Shown here piece by piece: positions 12,317-23,835 of a stretch of DNA of 64,000 nucleotides; the first letter of the stretch is position 1; each line of letters starts with the position of its first letter. A program made the translations under genes and the position numbers. The notes below the pieces were generated by a model. That model saw only the letters and a list, made by a program, of their open reading frames with translations. It was not told the DNA's origin and searched no databases. Location: positions 22,764,665-22,828,664 of the forward strand of contig NC_133221.1 in the NCBI RefSeq assembly GCF_040436345.1, given 5' to 3'. This DNA comes from Pagrus major. Taxonomy: Eukaryota > Chordata > Actinopteri > Spariformes > Sparidae.

Positions 12317-13688
12317 AATTTAAACTACTTCCAAGAAATAATGGACCTTATCAGCCAACCCGAAGCTTACGTATGAAAGCCGCTTATGTCTGCAGATACA
12401 GTATAGTCATGTCATTACAGTATCTGGATGCAAAACCGACAAGATAACATGACCTCTATTAATCCTAGACCAGTAACTTGTAATAGCAGCTCAAAAGTCA
12501 AAAGAAGAGGAAAAGATTGATTGATTAATTGATAAATAAAATCTAAATAAATAAATGTATACATGATATACACCTCTCACTGATAGATATGACCATGGTT
12601 GGATAATTGCAAAGGACAAGTAAGCACATATTTGTAATATAAAGATAAGATGCTGTGTAGCATTAATCAAAAAATATAGCCTGTAAATATGGTAATTGCA
12701 CAGAGATTGGAATTCCACAGGACTTGCGCACCTGTTCAACACACTATGTTTATGCTGCGATTCTTAGTTGTAACTACTGTTATTATTTCCATGTTGTCTT
12801 CAGATGAGCACTAAACCAAAATGGGAGAGGGGGAGTGGACGGTGAGACTGAGAACATTCACCAGCTCTGGTAGAGGGTTCATGGCCTCTAGTTGTGGATT
12901 TCACACTGTTAAGGTGAGCTTTAGAAAAAATACATCTTAGATGTCTGTTTACATTGCTGTTATGCTGTTGCTGTTACAGCACATGTCATAATGCTGTTGT
13001 TTTAGCAGCCTGCCACTCAGTCTCCTGCTGATGTCCAGCCTGTGGTCTCAGTCTCAGCCCTTGATGCGACTGATAATGCAGCCAGCAGTCTTGCCTGCGC
13101 CCCCTCCAAGTTTAGCTATGGTGAATATTGTCGCAGTAATTAATGTCTTGTATGAACTGTTTGTATGCGTTGCATCATAAAATTAAGTCATCGTTATTGT
13201 CTCTCCTTCCAGTTCACTAAATCACGATTTGGTGGAGCACAGTCGGCCTCAGTAAATCTGAATTTAGTGGCTAGAAGGACTCCCAGCCCTTCTCCTTCTC
13301 CTCCATTCCCTGTGAAGACCCCAAGCCCAACTTCATCCTCTGTGAGGACCTCCTCTATGGCCTCCGTGAGGACCCCCAGCCCCGCTCCATCCTTTGTGAT
13401 TGTGACTTGAGTTGTCATTGTTATGTTATATTTTGGCATCCAGTACAATATTAGTTTGAAAATTTGGATTTATAAAGAAAACAAATGTTCTTAATCCTGA
13501 GTATGTCTTGTGAATTTTTATATGTTTAGTCCACTGGTAGTGTACATATGAGTTCAAGTCCACTTAAAGTACAATTAAAAAAGGTATATTTCAATCAAAC
13601 ACTAGTAGTTTACTGACAGTATATTTAAGTGTACTTTCATAAACTAAATAGTGGACTAGTATTATATGACTAGTAAACTAACAGTATA

Positions 13689-13691
<3 letters not shown>

Positions 13692-13748
<57 letters not shown>
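13692..13748. repeat. (TA)n microsatellite
   Basis: About 57 bp of uninterrupted TA dinucleotides inside the right subterminal region of the 9049-14028 element, next to TATACTT-like motifs. Confidence 0.98.
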
Positions 13749-13751
<3 letters not shown>

Positions 13752-14028
13752 CACTTATAGTATAGTTGCAGCACAAAATAATACTTAAATGTAAACTAGT
13801 TGTTTACTCAAAGTTTACTGCTCTTACACTTAAAGTATACTTGAAAGTAGACTTTTATAAACTAAAAAGTGGGCCAATTTAGTCCTAAGAAGTATTGAAA
13901 TAGTACACTTATAAATAAACTATTAGTACATTGATATTGGTATACTTACTAGATAAAGTATACTTGGGAAATATACTTGAACTTTACTTAATAAAATAAA
14001 CTTGAAGTATACTTCTTTTTTGTAAGGG

Positions 14029-16294
14029 TTATGTTGTGTCTCCTTCTGTTATGTGCACTCGGTACAAACTTTAAACTGGATGTGGATGATAAAACACTTA
14101 TACACAAACCCAAGACCACAGGGCAGTGTAAATCCACTAAAGGCTTCAGAGGCTGATTAGAGACAGATTTCAGTTAAGAGGAGGATTTCCTGTCCTCAAT
14201 CCTCAGATTCCTATCAGGATATTTTTAGTTTCCCTCTTGGTTTTTACGGTTATTAGTCATCACCACTTCAATTGTCTGAAAAGCAAAAAACAAAAACAAA
14301 AAAAACACAATCCCTGATGTTTAGGGGAATATGTTAGGTATTGGGAGTCGAGGATTTGTGCAAAGTAAAAAGCTATGGTTGATTTGATGATGGATAATAA
14401 ATGGGTGCATTTTTCCCCCCATTATTGAATTTTGATAAATTCAAACAAGACACCTTTTTAAAATCTGAATAAACATGGCAATAGCAAACACACAGCTGAA
14501 TTACTCAGTGGGTATCAGAGATATTCCGTTTTCAGAGTCGTTCTTGACGTATCACAGCTGGACAGCAAACCCATTATTTCTGCATACTATAAGAATGTGT
14601 CATTATGTGTAACAAGCCATATCTTTGTTATGGTTAAAAGTATTTTCTGTGTTTTAAGATTTTGGTATGAGACTGAAAACATTAAATTCTTGGCTTCTGT
14701 CAAATTTTAGTCTTTTACATAATGTATCATGACACCATGATGGATCAGCCAAATGACTTATTGCTGCTGTACTTTCTTTGGGATTTGATGTAGTGGGGAG
14801 CATTTAGAGTTCATGAGGTTAAAGAGGTTCATGACATTGAGTACAAGAATGATTCACAGCTCCTTTGATTTTTATTATTAATGCTTTTAACCAGGTCTTC
14901 CTCAGCCTACTACTACTAAAACTACTATTTGCCTAAGAAAGACCTGTGGTTGGTCAAAACATCAATTATAAAATCAAGGGTGGCTTGGTGTATAGGGATG
15001 GGAAGAGGTACGTTTTAACACAGATCACAATTAAAAACAATCAGGATACATTGATCTTGGTAAATTTCCATATTTGGGATGACCATAAACTTGAATCGGA
15101 AATGTGGAAATGACACAAAGAACTTTCCTTTATTTATGCAGGGGGACCTGATTATGACCACCTTATTTAAGATTGTTTCTTAGATGTGTCAAAGATGTGT
15201 GTCCTCAGTGATGCAATAAATACTTAACAAAATGTATTGTCAAGTGATACATAAAGCATATGATGATAATCAGGATTAAAATGGTAAATCACATTTATTT
15301 TGGCTAGGATAACTGTGACATTTAGTTTTCATATCATCCTGTGTGTGTGTACGTGCACGCATACATGTTGTTCTTACCTTTTGGGGACCATTTCTGGTAT
15401 AAACACTGATCATGTCAGCACTAATGGTCCTTATGGGGACCAAAGACCAGTTCTAATGCAGCAAAACATGATTTCTGATGTCATGGTTAAGTTTAGGGGT
15501 AAGGTACGAATTAATGTTAAGGTTAGGGTTAGGCCTTACAAATTAATGGAAGTCAATGTAAAGTCTGAACAAAGACAGCAGTTTAAGCACTAATCCCATA
15601 GACTGTGTGCACAGCCACAAAACCTACATATGTTAATATGATGAATAACAGCATCCAGCTTGTGTTCGTCTCTAGACTAAAGATTACTAACACACTTTGA
15701 TTACTTCATATACTTACTTTGAGGTATTTATTGCTTGTATGGAAGGAAGCCAAATTATTGTTTGTGCTATTACATTAAGTCGTGGAGTTTGTTTGTAATT
15801 GCATATATACATTACAGACTTGTTTGGACTTTAAAGATCAGGGTCGGGGCTATACATCCAGGTTAAGGATTATAGTGTGTCATTTAAAACTTTCCGTGGT
15901 AATGCACATTCCTCTTGTGGCTGTCTAAACCATAAGAAGCCATAAGGGAAACACACTTGAACTGTTTACAGTGCAGTCACATGTAAACACAGCCAAAGAT
16001 CTATCAGGATAATTCTGATTTGTGGATTTAATGTTATTACTGTAAATGAGTCTATTTGGATACATTTAACAGACATAATGGCCCAAACTGAATGTTTTTA
16101 AATTACTTTAATGATGCCGTATCCATTGGTTAGCAGTTCGCAGGACTTTTGCCAACAAAAAGCCTGATAAGAGGTGATGAATTATTTATAGAAAAATAGT
16201 TGACAGCAACACACAACACATTAAATACAGTGTATATATTATGATGCATAATATCCAATGAAAAAGACTGTTGCTGAAAGCTGGATGTTTGCAA

Positions 16295-16371
<77 letters not shown>

Positions 16372-19300
16372 TTCAGCAGTGGTTCACCTTTCTCCATACG
16401 CCTCCACTGTTTCCTTTGCTGAGACAAAAAATATGTTGCGTTCCTGTCTCTGGTGCGAGTTGGAGTTTAACACTCATGCAGTCGTTGTCCTGTGTCCCAG
16501 TGTCAGTTTAAATGTATTCAGATACGTTTTACATTCAAAGCTGTGGGACAAAGCAGCTTTATAACCTCTTATTTAGTTTTATTACAGCACCTCACAGCAG
16601 CGTTATTGCCTCAGAGGCAGTTTTCCCAGTTGGTCTGTTGGCCTCTGTTGGTCTCCTTCTATTTCTGGTTGACTACAAAGCTTCCTCTTGTCCTGCTTTT
16701 CTTGTTCTGGTTGTGATTGTACCCATTGGAGCAGTCTGTTGAACTCATTGATCCTGATTAGAGGCATGAGGTTTTCTTTTTATGTCCATGTGCTGGAAAG
16801 GATCACTCACACTGAATAACTGCAGATCCTGCCCTGCTCGATAGTATTGTAACCTACTGAATGACATGCTGATGTTTATTATGCCATAGTTTCACTGCGC
16901 CAAGAGTTTTATGTTCAGTTAAAGAAAATGAACGTTTAATGCAGTGACCGAGTTTCCTGAATGTCAGTGAACATGTTTGATGGTAGCCAGTGTTATGTGA
17001 GACTTTAGAGGCTGTGAAGCCTGAAAGTCTCCTCTGGTTCCTATGACAGTGACTAAGATAACATGCCTGTGGTTGGAGGAGAGTTAGAGAAGTTGGTTGT
17101 TCCTGTAGGAGACAAGCATGTGTCAGCCAACGAGTGAGGGAGCCCACGCCAACAGCTCGTACAGAAGTGATACTGTAATGATATCCAGGCAGGTTTGTTG
17201 TTTGGGCTACATCACACAGTAGCCTGTGTTTGGTTGAAGTAATACAGAGCAGCAAAACTGGCTAACATGTAGTAGCTTCATTATTGAGGGATGCTACAGT
17301 ATTATAACTTCTGCAACATGTGCTTAATTATTTCTTGTACTCTTTCAACTCACCTGCTTGCGAGATGGCAGTTATGGTTTTGTTTCACCTATTATCTTTG
17401 TCTCTCTCATCTGGTCTCTTTTTATAGACCGTTACAAGAAGAGGCTAAAACACAAAATGCCTTTTTTTCCCCATTTGAATGCATGGTGACGCATGATGAA
17501 AAAAAAAGGTTCTTGTAAGTTATGTTTGTCTCGTTAACCCATGACTGGGAAACCGACTCGTAATTTATTTATTTATTTAGTTCTTTTTTTTTTTTACCCC
17601 CAACCTTTCTTGTGGTCACAATCTGTGACCAAGCATGACAGTAACTGCTCACTGCTGTGGTTGTGTGCTTTGAGCTAGGGTACTTAGGTGCTGAATGAGA
17701 GTTTATCATGCATGCCATCTCAGCAGTTAACTCGCTCTTTGGCTGAGATCAAAACGCCCCCCACCCAAGAGTGAAACAAATTTTGTCACTTTACACACAA
17801 AAAGAATAAATGCAGTGAATAATAAAAAAAAAGGTGCAGCATTTATTTTATCATTTGATCTTTTTTACTGTAAATATCTGGACAAGAATATGTTCCTCTT
17901 TCAGTTGCAAAGACAACTAAAAGTAAAAGAAATAGAAGTAGTGAATGCTGTATGGAAAAATGACCACAAAGTTGTTTACCAGCAGGATTTTACCAAAGAC
18001 AAAATCTTTGTCTGAACCTCAAATCGTTTTCATCACGGTTGGTAGACAATGTGCTCCAAATCTTCTAAAAACTAGCACTACAAATACCACTATGAGAGTG
18101 CAATGGGTAAGATGACTAATAGCACAATGTGATGATGATTTAATTTAATCTCCAGTGTGAGAAAGGAGCAGCATAGAGAAAACTGAACTGGTGGATGATG
18201 GAAAAGTGAGAGGGGGGCATTGGTTCAGGAGATATACTGAGACCTGAGAATTATTCTCTTTGCCACTAACATCCCAAACATAAGAGTCTGCTGTACAGCA
18301 TGTGGCAGTGTAAGAGAGGCTTCGGAACAACCAAACAAGGCAATCAAATGCATCAGGCTCACAAATCATACATCCCCTGCCTCCACAGCACCTCAGGGAA
18401 CTCCACACCAAGATCTGCCTCCCCGGCGGATTTGATAAGTACTCAGATGAAACAAGAGTCGTGTATGAAAAGAATAAAACTCATTTTGAGACAAGGTGTT
18501 TTGAATCTGGTTGTTGCCTCATTAAAAGCATAATAAGAGTGTTCCTTGGGTAAACTTTCAAAAAAAAATTCAATTATTCTTTACAAAATATCTGACTTGT
18601 AAATAAGGGAGTAGGTTTCTTTCAGCTGCATAAAAGATGAAAAAGTGATCACTTATGTTCAAGTCTGCAAATGCTTTCAAACCTTTATCAGCATCATTCG
18701 AGCTGTCATTCAGAAAATAGCTAAATTAGTAGCCTAATTGCTGGATGTACTTATACTTGAGTTTGAGCGTATCTGAAGGACAGTGGATGATGCTTTCACC
18801 ATGTCAGACAGAATTCATGACGGCATAGCTAAACAAACATTCAGCTGATTAATGGTTACTAACAACTATTAACCCATGTTTGTATGATTTAATTAATTAA
18901 CTGTGTGGGCTCCTGCTAGCATAACATACCTGAGGTAGATGTGGAAACGGGAAAGGAACTACAAGCTATGCTGTCAAACCATGCATTTCTGTCATGTCTG
19001 TATATGATGTACTTTCACTAGATGTTTTGAAAGATTGCTTGTAAAACGCCCTCATATGCAAAAGACTTGTTGCACTTTTGGCAATGAGTATTGTCTACAT
19101 GGATTCTTGTGAAGTATAACCACAGTTTTGAACGTTTGGCTCTCTCCGTCATTGCCACTAGGAGCAGGTGTCTGTGTCTCTGTGTGTGCGGGCGTGTGTG
19201 AGGTGACGGACAGGCAGTGAGAGCCCGCCACAGTACATACAGAATCAGAAGCTGTCAGTGTGCCAGTGTGAGGTGTTAATTCATCACCTGTGCAAACCAG

Positions 19301-20948
19301 GATGGTTATTACATTCTCATTTATTCAACGAACATATTTTCATTTACTATTTGGCAGGGGACACAGGTGGATTCACTCACTGTTCATCTTAATCTTCCAT
19401 CTAATATCTAATAGAACATTATTATTTGTTAAACAAGCAGTGATATCTTCAGTGATGATACTTGATCTCAAGATTCAGAGGTTTTGGCTCAGGAGAAGGA
19501 TTGTGGCTGGATCACAGTTCCAAGAATCACAAGTTTTGCGAATACTGTAAAAACATGAGAATTTTCTTATCTATACTGCTGCGGGCTCTTGACATTAGTG
19601 TGCCTTTTCTAAAAATAAATAGAGAATTGATAAATACCTAAGCCCTGTTCCACTGAAGTTCATTACAGTAGGACAAAAGGGAAATTTACACTTAATATTG
19701 AAATGCTGGGAAAGTGTATAATCATGTTGAAGTTTAATTTCTCCATCATTAACACAGGAGCTGGAGGTCTTCTTCATCCAAGAAAAAAGGCGTCAAAAGC
19801 AATTCTTCTTCTTCCGCCTCTTCTTTTTTGCCCCAGTGTCTTCTGAAAATCAAAGAACATTAAATACCCCAGCTGTACTCCACAATGTATAACAATTCAG
19901 ACACAAGTGAAGGTGATGTTCCTTACTACATGAGGCCTCAGATATCGAATACTTCGGGTTACTTTGAGTGCTGCTCACTGAGGACTGTGACCTCTTGCTC
20001 AGCCCAGACTAAAAACTAAACACACACACAAAAAAGTTATTCCTGTTATTGTAATTCTTTGCACTGGGAGACCATGTACCACGTCTGGTTGACAAAATAA
20101 TCTGGCAGCATGAGTAGAGGAGGCCAGGGCTTTTAACCTGGCGCTGATTACCTCAATCTGCCGCAGGTGTGTGTGATCAGCCATAGCTCAGGCCACCAGA
20201 AAGCCACGCCCACCAACCCCACAGCACGTCTGAAACACATCAGCACAGAACAACCACCCCAAAAAACACAGAAATAGTCCAAATGTAACACCGAAAACCA
20301 ATAAATATAAACAGGCAAAATCACAGAAAAAGAAAGAGAAATAAAAGTAATGCAAAAATAGAAATGAATAATAATAAATAAAGAATAAAAAATCAATAAA
20401 GTACGCTAAGAACGATAAGGAGACAACATCAGACTTTAGGGTGTTTGAATGCTATCATTAGCTCAATATTACAGCTGAGGCTGATGGGAATGCCTTTACC
20501 TTTGATATAATGTATTTACAGCGTTCGATTAGTATTTTGTCCAGACACACAGAGCAGTATGACATCACCTATATGCAACAAACAAAGTCATTTCAAGCTG
20601 TAACTTGGAAATGAAAACATTTTGCCAAGTTTCCTTAGTGTCTCTTTGGTGTTCAGGACAAATTTCAACCCAAACCAGTGAAAAATGAGCGATTGGTGAT
20701 GTTTTGAATACACAAACAAAGAATCACAAAAATGCTGAAATTCAGCTCAGAGGGCCAAACTCCAAAAATTCATAACAGATGTTTGTTTTCAAAAAGTATT
20801 TGAAAACAAATGTTTTGTGTGTGTGTGTGTGTGTGAAAAGAATCAAAGATTTATTTTTTTTTGGCCAATAGAATCAAAGCCAAAAGAATCAAAGACAAAT
20901 AGAACCTATAGAAGTCTGTATCAGGTCTTCAACATTTCTTCAGTCCAA
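14029..20948. other. Non-coding intergenic stretch
   Basis: No gene could be supported. Contents include a dispersed repeat around 15370-15540 (GGGGACCA motifs and AGGGTTAGG), a long (AT)n tract at 16296-16369, and a likely mobile-element fragment around 20100-20240. Short open frames lack domain matches and credible splice context. Confidence 0.5.
16296..16369. repeat. (AT)n microsatellite
   Basis: About 74 bp of uninterrupted AT dinucleotides. Such tracts are highly polymorphic and prone to cruciform formation. Confidence 0.98.
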
Positions 20949-20993
20949 CTCTTCTTCAACCACTGACCCAGCCGTGAAAACAAGGGAAAGAAA
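20949..20993 (+). pseudogene. 5' fragment of coiled-coil gene copy 1, cut off by AHI1 retrocopy
   Basis: This stretch reads TDPAVKTRERKA in one frame and is nearly identical to 25846-25890, one mismatch in about 45 bp. It is followed at once by the AHI1-derived 5' leader instead of the basic segment KKSFKRKTSL found in the downstream copy. The continuation of this gene reappears at 24471 after the AHI1 sequence, so the fragment is best read as the amino-terminal part of an interrupted copy. Confidence 0.65.
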
Positions 20994-21039
20994 AGCACTA
21001 AAAGCACTTTTGCACTAAAAGACATTACGGTGCCTGACA

Positions 21040-23835
21040 ATGCAGGCAGGTGAGAGTGATGACCGGGCAAAGAACCGGGAAAGATTCAATGAACTGTTCA
21101 AGAAATACACTGAGCCAGAGAAGAAAAAGAAGAAGAAAAAGGCTGAAACACAGGAGACGATTATACTTCAGGATCTAAAGAAAAATCTTGAGAAGGACAC
21201 GGAAGATGACGAGACCATCCTCCAGAACACATATAACCCCGAAGAGGGCAGCCCTCGCTACACCAAAAATAAACGAAGAGAGAGGGAAACAGTGGAAAAG
21301 GTTAATGCCAACGACAGTAAAAATCAAGAGGAGATTCAGACTCCAAAAGGCAAGAAGAAGAGTAAGAGGGAGCTTCCTTCTCCCTCTCCACCTAAGGACA
21401 TCTCGAGTAACATCCAGGGGGATGTGGATACTTCCAAGTCTGAGATCGCTTTGCAGCCAGATAATGTAGGTGGTGGAAAGGAACCAAAGCAAAAAAGCAA
21501 AGGAGCTACAGAGGCCAAGGCAGAGAGTCAAGTGGAGGACGCAGAGGACAAGCTGCTGCATGATTACCAGCAGCAGATTGCACAGGAGGAGAAGAGGACC
21601 TTAAAGAAGACAAAGGCGAAGACCGAGGAAGAGTCTGTTGTCTCCCAAAAAATGACACTAAATAATAAAGGTGGGAAGAAGAAAAAGAAAAAGCTGAAAT
21701 CTGTAAACACAGAGTCAGAAATAGGGGATCATGATGAAGATGCTGACCAGGATGCTGATGTGGAAAACGAAACAGAATCCAAGGGAAAGAAGAAAAAGAT
21801 GAAGAAAAAACATGTTGTCGAAGAAAAGAGTGAAACTGATGTAGAAGCTCCACAGAAGCCAACATTTGATGACAGCCTTGTGCTGGGAGTGTACGTCCAC
21901 GGAACAGATCCCCTCAAGAACAACCTCATCTCACACCCCATGGTGAAGATCCATGTTGTGGATGAAATTACTGGACAGTATGTAAAGAAAGAAGACTGCC
22001 ATCGGCCTGTCTCCTCGTTTTATGAGAACGAGAACGTGGACCACATTCTTCCCATCATGACTCAACCTTTTGACTTCAAGAAGAACAAATCGATCATTCC
22101 CGAGTGGCAGGAACAGATCATCTTCAATGAACGCTTTGGTTATTTTGTTGAACAAAATGATGAAAGCCCCAGAGTTCTGCTCTTCTTTGAAATCCTGGAC
22201 TTCATGACCATGGAAGAAGCAAAAGTTGATGTTGACAAGCATGAGCGAGGATTCAGGAAGATTGCATGGGCATTCCTCAAGGTTGTTGGCGCCAATAGTG
22301 TGCTGAATATCGACAAGAAAGTTCGCCTCCAGCTCTTCTGCCCTCCACCTTGGACAAAAAGACAACCTAAAACAATTGAGGTGGTCGAGTGGTGGAGGAA
22401 GTTCCCCCGAAACAAATACGCATCCACCCTTGATGTCACGGTGAAAGGAATTAAACTCCCTGAGCACGTGGACCCCAGTATTCGGTCCATGATGGCTTTA
22501 CAGGAGGAGAGGGGGAGCATCTCCTACAGTGAACTGCAGAACGAAGTCACCAAGAGAAGCCTGACACAGCCGCTAGACAGCAAGCCGCCAGTCTTGAGAT
22601 GGAGCAGGCTGCCTGGACAGGCCTGTCAGATTCCAAACAAGCTCATGCTGTCACTCCGCGGTGGACAGATGGGCTGCTTCACAGTGCTCTTCTCTCATGC
22701 TGGGACATTACTGGCTGCTGCTTGTGCTGACAGAGACACTTTCCCTGTTGTAGTGTATGAGATTCCCTCTGGCAAAGCTCTGGCTGCCTTTCGTGGCCAT
22801 CTGAAAATAGTCTACAATCTCTGCTGGTCCAGAGATGATCGGAGCCTTTTGTCTGCCTCTTCTGATGGAACTGTCAGAGAGTGGAATGTGGAGGGGCTTC
22901 TCACAACAGCCCAGAAGGTGCTTCCTCATCCGTCCTTTGTGTACTGTGCTCAGTACCACCCCACAGCCCAGAACCTGGTGGTGAGTGGGGGCTATGATTC
23001 AGTGATACGAGTGTGGAGGCTTGATGTCGATGATGTGAATGGCCAGCTGCTGCAGGAGTTCGAGGGTCACAACAGTTTCATCAACACAATTTGTTTTGAC
23101 TCTGAAGGTGGAAGAATGTTCTCCGCAGACGACACAGGCCTCATCATCGTGTGGAAAACTAAAACTAATGACAGCAGGCAGCGTCAGCCCTGGTGCATAG
23201 AGAAGAAAATCGAGGAGAGTGACCTCAGAGGTATCTCCATCAACATGCTGCAACTCCATCCGAATGGGCGGTGCCTGCTCATCCATCCCAAGGGCAGCGT
23301 CCTGAGGATGATGGACTTGAGGCTGATGGTTGTGAAGAAGTACAATGGAGCCATAAACTACAGAGAGTGCATTTACAGCACTTTTACACCATGTGGGAAC
23401 TTCCTCTTCTCTGGCAGCGAGGACGGGATGGCATATGTCTGGAACACATACACAGGTGACCAAGTTGCAGTCTACTCGGAGCTCTGTCATCGCACCGCTC
23501 TCCACAGCGTGGCATTCCACCCCCACGAAAACATGGTAGCTTTCTGCGCCTATGGTCAGAGCCAGCCCGTCCACGTGTACCTGTACGACCGCAAAGTCTC
23601 CCAGCTGGAGGTACACAATGTAAAAGCAGTGTCGACTGTCAGCAGAGCAGCTTCTGTGGACATCAAAACCATCAGACACACACCTGACCCCCCCGCGTTA
23701 CAGGACACATCTGGTGCTTCAGCCCTGGATCAGTTCGCCCAAGCAACAAGACTTTCACTGAAAATGCAGTATGTGAAGGAGCAGCTGGACTCCGCACTTG
23801 AACCACATCCAAGGTTTCAACGTCTGGATACATGA
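21040..23835 (+). CDS. AHI1 (jouberin) retrocopy, intact 931-codon frame
   Basis: The frame encodes a jouberin-like protein. The parent protein works at the ciliary transition zone and its human gene is mutated in Joubert syndrome. Residues 1-270 are charged and lysine-rich. Residues 276-500 hold the conserved AHI1 central domain (SLVLGVYVHGTDPLKNN, IIPEWQEQIIFNERFGYF, KWA-like FRKIAWAFLK, WWRKFPRNKY). About 545-855 form a WD40 propeller with GH/W(D/N) repeats, for example GHLKIVYNLCW at 586, DGTVREWNV, DSVIRVWRL, DGMAYVWNT and HRTALHSVAFHP at about 817. The vertebrate AHI1 gene is split into more than 20 coding exons; here the whole stretch is uninterrupted, so this is a retrocopy. It stops after FQRLDT, before the family SH3 domain, because of a frameshift just upstream of the TGA. 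Whether it is transcribed or translated cannot be seen; the start is the first in-frame ATG after a likely leader. Confidence 0.9.
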   Translation: MQAGESDDRAKNRERFNELFKKYTEPEKKKKKKKAETQETIILQDLKKNLEKDTEDDETILQNTYNPEEGSPRYTKNKRRERETVEKVNANDSKNQEEIQTPKGKKKSKRELPSPSPPKDISSNIQGDVDTSKSEIALQPDNVGGGKEPKQKSKGATEAKAESQVEDAEDKLLHDYQQQIAQEEKRTLKKTKAKTEEESVVSQKMTLNNKGGKKKKKKLKSVNTESEIGDHDEDADQDADVENETESKGKKKKMKKKHVVEEKSETDVEAPQKPTFDDSLVLGVYVHGTDPLKNNLISHPMVKIHVVDEITGQYVKKEDCHRPVSSFYENENVDHILPIMTQPFDFKKNKSIIPEWQEQIIFNERFGYFVEQNDESPRVLLFFEILDFMTMEEAKVDVDKHERGFRKIAWAFLKVVGANSVLNIDKKVRLQLFCPPPWTKRQPKTIEVVEWWRKFPRNKYASTLDVTVKGIKLPEHVDPSIRSMMALQEERGSISYSELQNEVTKRSLTQPLDSKPPVLRWSRLPGQACQIPNKLMLSLRGGQMGCFTVLFSHAGTLLAAACADRDTFPVVVYEIPSGKALAAFRGHLKIVYNLCWSRDDRSLLSASSDGTVREWNVEGLLTTAQKVLPHPSFVYCAQYHPTAQNLVVSGGYDSVIRVWRLDVDDVNGQLLQEFEGHNSFINTICFDSEGGRMFSADDTGLIIVWKTKTNDSRQRQPWCIEKKIEESDLRGISINMLQLHPNGRCLLIHPKGSVLRMMDLRLMVVKKYNGAINYRECIYSTFTPCGNFLFSGSEDGMAYVWNTYTGDQVAVYSELCHRTALHSVAFHPHENMVAFCAYGQSQPVHVYLYDRKVSQLEVHNVKAVSTVSRAASVDIKTIRHTPDPPALQDTSGASALDQFAQATRLSLKMQYVKEQLDSALEPHPRFQRLDT

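Larger units (their letters stand above)
9049..14028 (+). mobile_element. ~5 kb DNA transposon with Gypsy-type integrase (GIN/Ginger-like), decayed
   Basis: The outer ends are inverted repeats. The left end begins CCCTTACGAAAAAGAAGT at 9049, and the right end is the inverse of CCCTTACAAAAAAGAAGT, closing at 14028. Both ends run into roughly 200-500 bp rich in TATACTT/AAGTATA motifs. Inside are a decayed, intron-containing integrase gene (10406-11742), two tandem ~330-bp units, two inverted segment pairs and a (TA)n tract. An integrase of the retrotransposon type inside a TIR element is the hallmark of GIN/Ginger-type DNA transposons. No clear target duplication is visible (CTCCTGTT left, TTATGTTG right), so the outer TIRs could belong to a different, nested element. 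Confidence 0.65.

Noticed and set aside
13165..13410. Proline/serine-rich frame with TPSPSPSPPFPVKTPSPT-type repeats
   Set aside because: It lies inside the 9049-14028 element, repeats a short GGACCCCCAGCC-like word, and has no domain. It may be a remnant of a second transposon gene but cannot be supported as one.
17899..18015. Possible + strand terminal exon after CCTCTTTCAG reading QRQLKVKEIEVVNAVWKNDH
   Set aside because: No upstream exon and no recognisable domain; low-complexity AT-rich context.
18387..18530. Possible + strand exon after CCTGCCTCCACAG reading HLRELHTKICLPGGFDKYSD
   Set aside because: The acceptor is good and the frame is open, but there is no clear donor, no partner exon and no family match.
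19785..20012. Two minus-strand segments with plausible splice sites, reading SSVSSTQSNPKYSISEASC and then DTGAKKRRKKKNCF with a stop
   Set aside because: They join in phase, but no protein family was recognised. The sequence just upstream (20100-20240) resembles a dispersed mobile-element leader (CACACACCTGCGGCAGATTG), so this is more likely repeat than gene.
21931..22467. Open frames of up to 226 codons on the minus strand opposite the AHI1 retrocopy
   Set aside because: Antisense shadows of the AHI1 frame with no independent domain or codon pattern.
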